Below are positions 30,914 through 32,626 of a stretch of DNA of 32,626 nt, piece after piece (position 1 is the stretch's first letter; each line of letters begins with the position of its first letter). A program made the translations under genes and the position numbers. Below the pieces are notes generated by a model. The model searched no databases. It worked only from the letters and a program-made list of their open reading frames with translations, and had not been told where the DNA came from. The DNA comes from Priapulus caudatus (lineage: Eukaryota > Priapulida > Priapulimorpha > Priapulimorphida > Priapulidae), in NCBI RefSeq assembly GCF_000485595.1, contig NW_014577394.1:39096-71721 (forward strand), in the 5' to 3' direction.

Positions 30914-32226
30914 GTGAGAATAGAGACATTTGACGCTTCCATCCTCCGTCCTTCAGCGCTTCCACCGCACTGAAGTCCTGTGCATCCACGCTCACCACAC
31001 GCTCCTCTCCACCTCCCCGACCTACCTCCTCCTCCGCCTCCTCAGCAGGACAGAGCTCCTATTGGCGCGCATGCGACCGCTCACAACAATCCACCCCAGC
31101 CCCGCCTGCTACAACACCTCCTCCATGGCGCTCAGCCGCGAGCAGCGGTCACCTCTCCGCGTGACGGTCAGCGCATACGAGGAGTTTCCCGCAAGGAAGT
31201 CCGGCCGCCCGGCTCCGCAACGAGCAGGAACCGTGCTCCCCGACGTGCCACACGTACGCGCCCCCTCGAGGGTCGCGCGCGGGTCGCTGCTCCGGTGCAA
31301 CACGTTATCAAGTATGAGGAGGGCGGCGCCAGCAGCGGCGGCGGGCGGCGGGCCTTCGGCGACGTCCCACGCTACCGTGTCGTCGTCGTCGTCGGTGACG
31401 GTCGGTTGCGCACGGCAGACGACCCGCTCCACATCTACCGTCGGCTGCATGCACATCATCGCCGCGACTTCCGCCGATAGGTGGCGCTGCTCGCCTGGCT
31501 CGACCTCCACGACCTTGACCCGCGACGACCCCGTGCGCAGGTTCTCAAGCGCGACGTCGACGCACACCTTCAGGCTGCGCCCAGAGAACGCCAACTGGTG
31601 GAGGGCGTCCCCGCCCACTGCCTCTCCCGCCGCCGCACGCAGCGCGTCAACGACCCCGTCTGACCCCGCGGCGACAATCTCCGCCATCTTGTTCAGCAAG
31701 TGGAGAGTGGCGCGCGACATTGCAGGGTAGGATTCCGCCGGCGGGGCTGCGACCTTGGCCATCTCCAAGGAGTTTTCCACGTCCGACCGCATACGCTTGC
31801 AAGTATTGGTGAGAAAGCTGAAGATAGGGGCAGGGGAGGAGGAGGCGGCGGAGGGAAAGGCACCCGCCATCGACGGTGTCCCGACATCATAGGCGACCTC
31901 GGGGTCACGGAATCCGGAGTCGACCGCGTCCGACTGGTTCTGCGTACGTTCACGGATCTTGGCGAGGAGGCGAGGGTTGGGGACGGTGGCGCCCCCGGTG
32001 GAGGCGAGAGCGCGGGCGATGCGGCCACACACCTCCTCGCAGGCGCTCACATATCCGTCCAGCGCGGCGTCTCTCAACTCCTCAACGTACGGCACAAAGA
32101 CGTGCCGCTCCAGCGTCGGCGAATCGTGATGGTGGCGCCGCGGTGCGAGGCTCATGTGCAGGTCCGTGATCTCAACGCCACCTGCTGTGCACTTGTTGAG
32201 CACGTGATTGACGTGCGAGTGTAGCA
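30914..32226 (-). CDS. FASN: FASN dehydratase end and pseudo-methyltransferase exon
   Basis: A large GC-rich exon. It opens HSHVNHVLNKCTAGGVEITD, LHMSLAPRR and LERHVFVPYVEEL, the end of DH and the linker. The non-catalytic methyltransferase-like fold follows: GRSLKVCVDVALENL, SRVKVVEVEPGEQ, AALLILDNVLHRSSDPRATL. The frame shifts briefly at about 31200-31260 (ARFLLVAEPG is in another frame), has a TAG at 31109-31111, continues QAGLGWIVVSGRM and SSVLLRRR, and shifts again before VVSVDAQDFSAVEALKDGGW. The acceptor TGTCTAG is clear; the donor CAC|GTATGG is proposed. Long plus-strand frames here are antisense shadows. Confidence 0.88.
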
Positions 32227-32568
32227 CTAGACACAAAACCGAGTAATTAAAACGAGTAAAAGTCATGTATTCACATTTTCGTAGTAATTTCAAACGATGC
32301 GAGATACGAAATGCATAATTTCTGCTATTGCTCACACAATTAATTCTTCAGATGCGGCTTTTCCTAGTGCCCCAGTAATAGTAAGATGAGGGGAAGCAAG
32401 CAATGCGTTCACTAAAGAGAGCAGGCGTCAGTTTCAGTAGGGTGCATGTCTAAAAGGACTGAGCCTCACATTTAGGTGCTTCAGTTTGATCTAGACCCCC
32501 GCGCAGCTGTGATTGAACGAGCGTGCGCTATTTTTGACACACAACGGTCAATACATGATGATATATAC
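32227..32568 (-). other. FASN intron within DH
   Basis: AT-rich, between donor CAG|GTATAT (32568-32567) and acceptor TGTCTAG (32228-32227). Nothing else seen. Confidence 0.65.
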
Positions 32569-32626
32569 CTGACAGCGCTACACACGGATCAATTGTTTCT
32601 GCACGCAGGTTATGCTGGAATTGACC
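32569..32626 (-). CDS. FASN: FASN dehydratase exon, running off the window
   Basis: Fifty-eight bases read NLRAETIDPCVALS before the strong donor CAG|GTATAT. The remaining base completes a Val codon with the next exon (ALS-V-LHSHVN). The TIDP element fits the AIHIDP strand late in the DH domain. The exon's acceptor is beyond the window edge, so the assignment rests on a short match plus phase. Confidence 0.6.

Noticed and set aside
30930-32224. Plus-strand frames of 266 and 174 codons
   Set aside because: They are antisense to the GC-rich FASN exon; the minus strand shows clear protein similarity.

Overview
The window is animal nuclear DNA. It holds split exons with GT/AG borders, a multidomain gene of the animal type I fatty acid synthase (FASN) type, a Ty3/gypsy retrotransposon, MITE-like and solo-LTR insertions, several minisatellites and a short interstitial run of TTAGGG-type telomere repeat. 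The mix suggests a non-vertebrate metazoan, perhaps marine; I cannot name the species.

The host gene lies on the minus strand, so its 5' side is at high coordinates. Read right to left it is collinear with FASN: end of the dehydratase (DH, 32569-32626) and DH/pseudo-methyltransferase (30914-32226), linker (30204-30383), enoyl reductase (ER: 29752-29972, 29116-29363, 28619-28847, 26906-27282), ketoreductase (KR: 25768-25981, 16183-16334, 15598-15844, 14735-14979), acyl carrier protein (ACP, 14118-14412) and start of the thioesterase (TE, 12985-13146, 12461-12762). Exon phases and splice sites agree wherever the sequence is clean. KS, MAT, the start of DH and the end of TE are outside the window.

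A second partial copy of the 3' half fills 1-11160: two tandem TE exon pairs, ACP, two KR exons, a 2.6-kb stretch without recognisable genes where another KR exon is expected, KR1 and the last ER exon. The two copies are separated by 11.2-12.4 kb of unassigned DNA with a run of 25 N. They look like two haplotypes of one locus placed end to end: the right copy carries a gypsy element (16733-25699, target duplication GTTAG) between two KR exons, and the left copy has the empty site (8560-8564).

A third FASN block (17971-21094: one DH exon and three ER exons, in the wrong order for a working gene) lies inside the gypsy element, between gag and pol. It is bounded by a CA microsatellite on one side and a terminal-inverted-repeat element containing telomere repeats on the other, so a mis-join is as likely as real capture. 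Several stretches (about 8.5-11.1, 12.4-14.4 and 25.5-29.5 kb) differ from their sister copies by many one-base indels, as unpolished gap-fill sequence would; frameshifts there should not be read as pseudogenisation.
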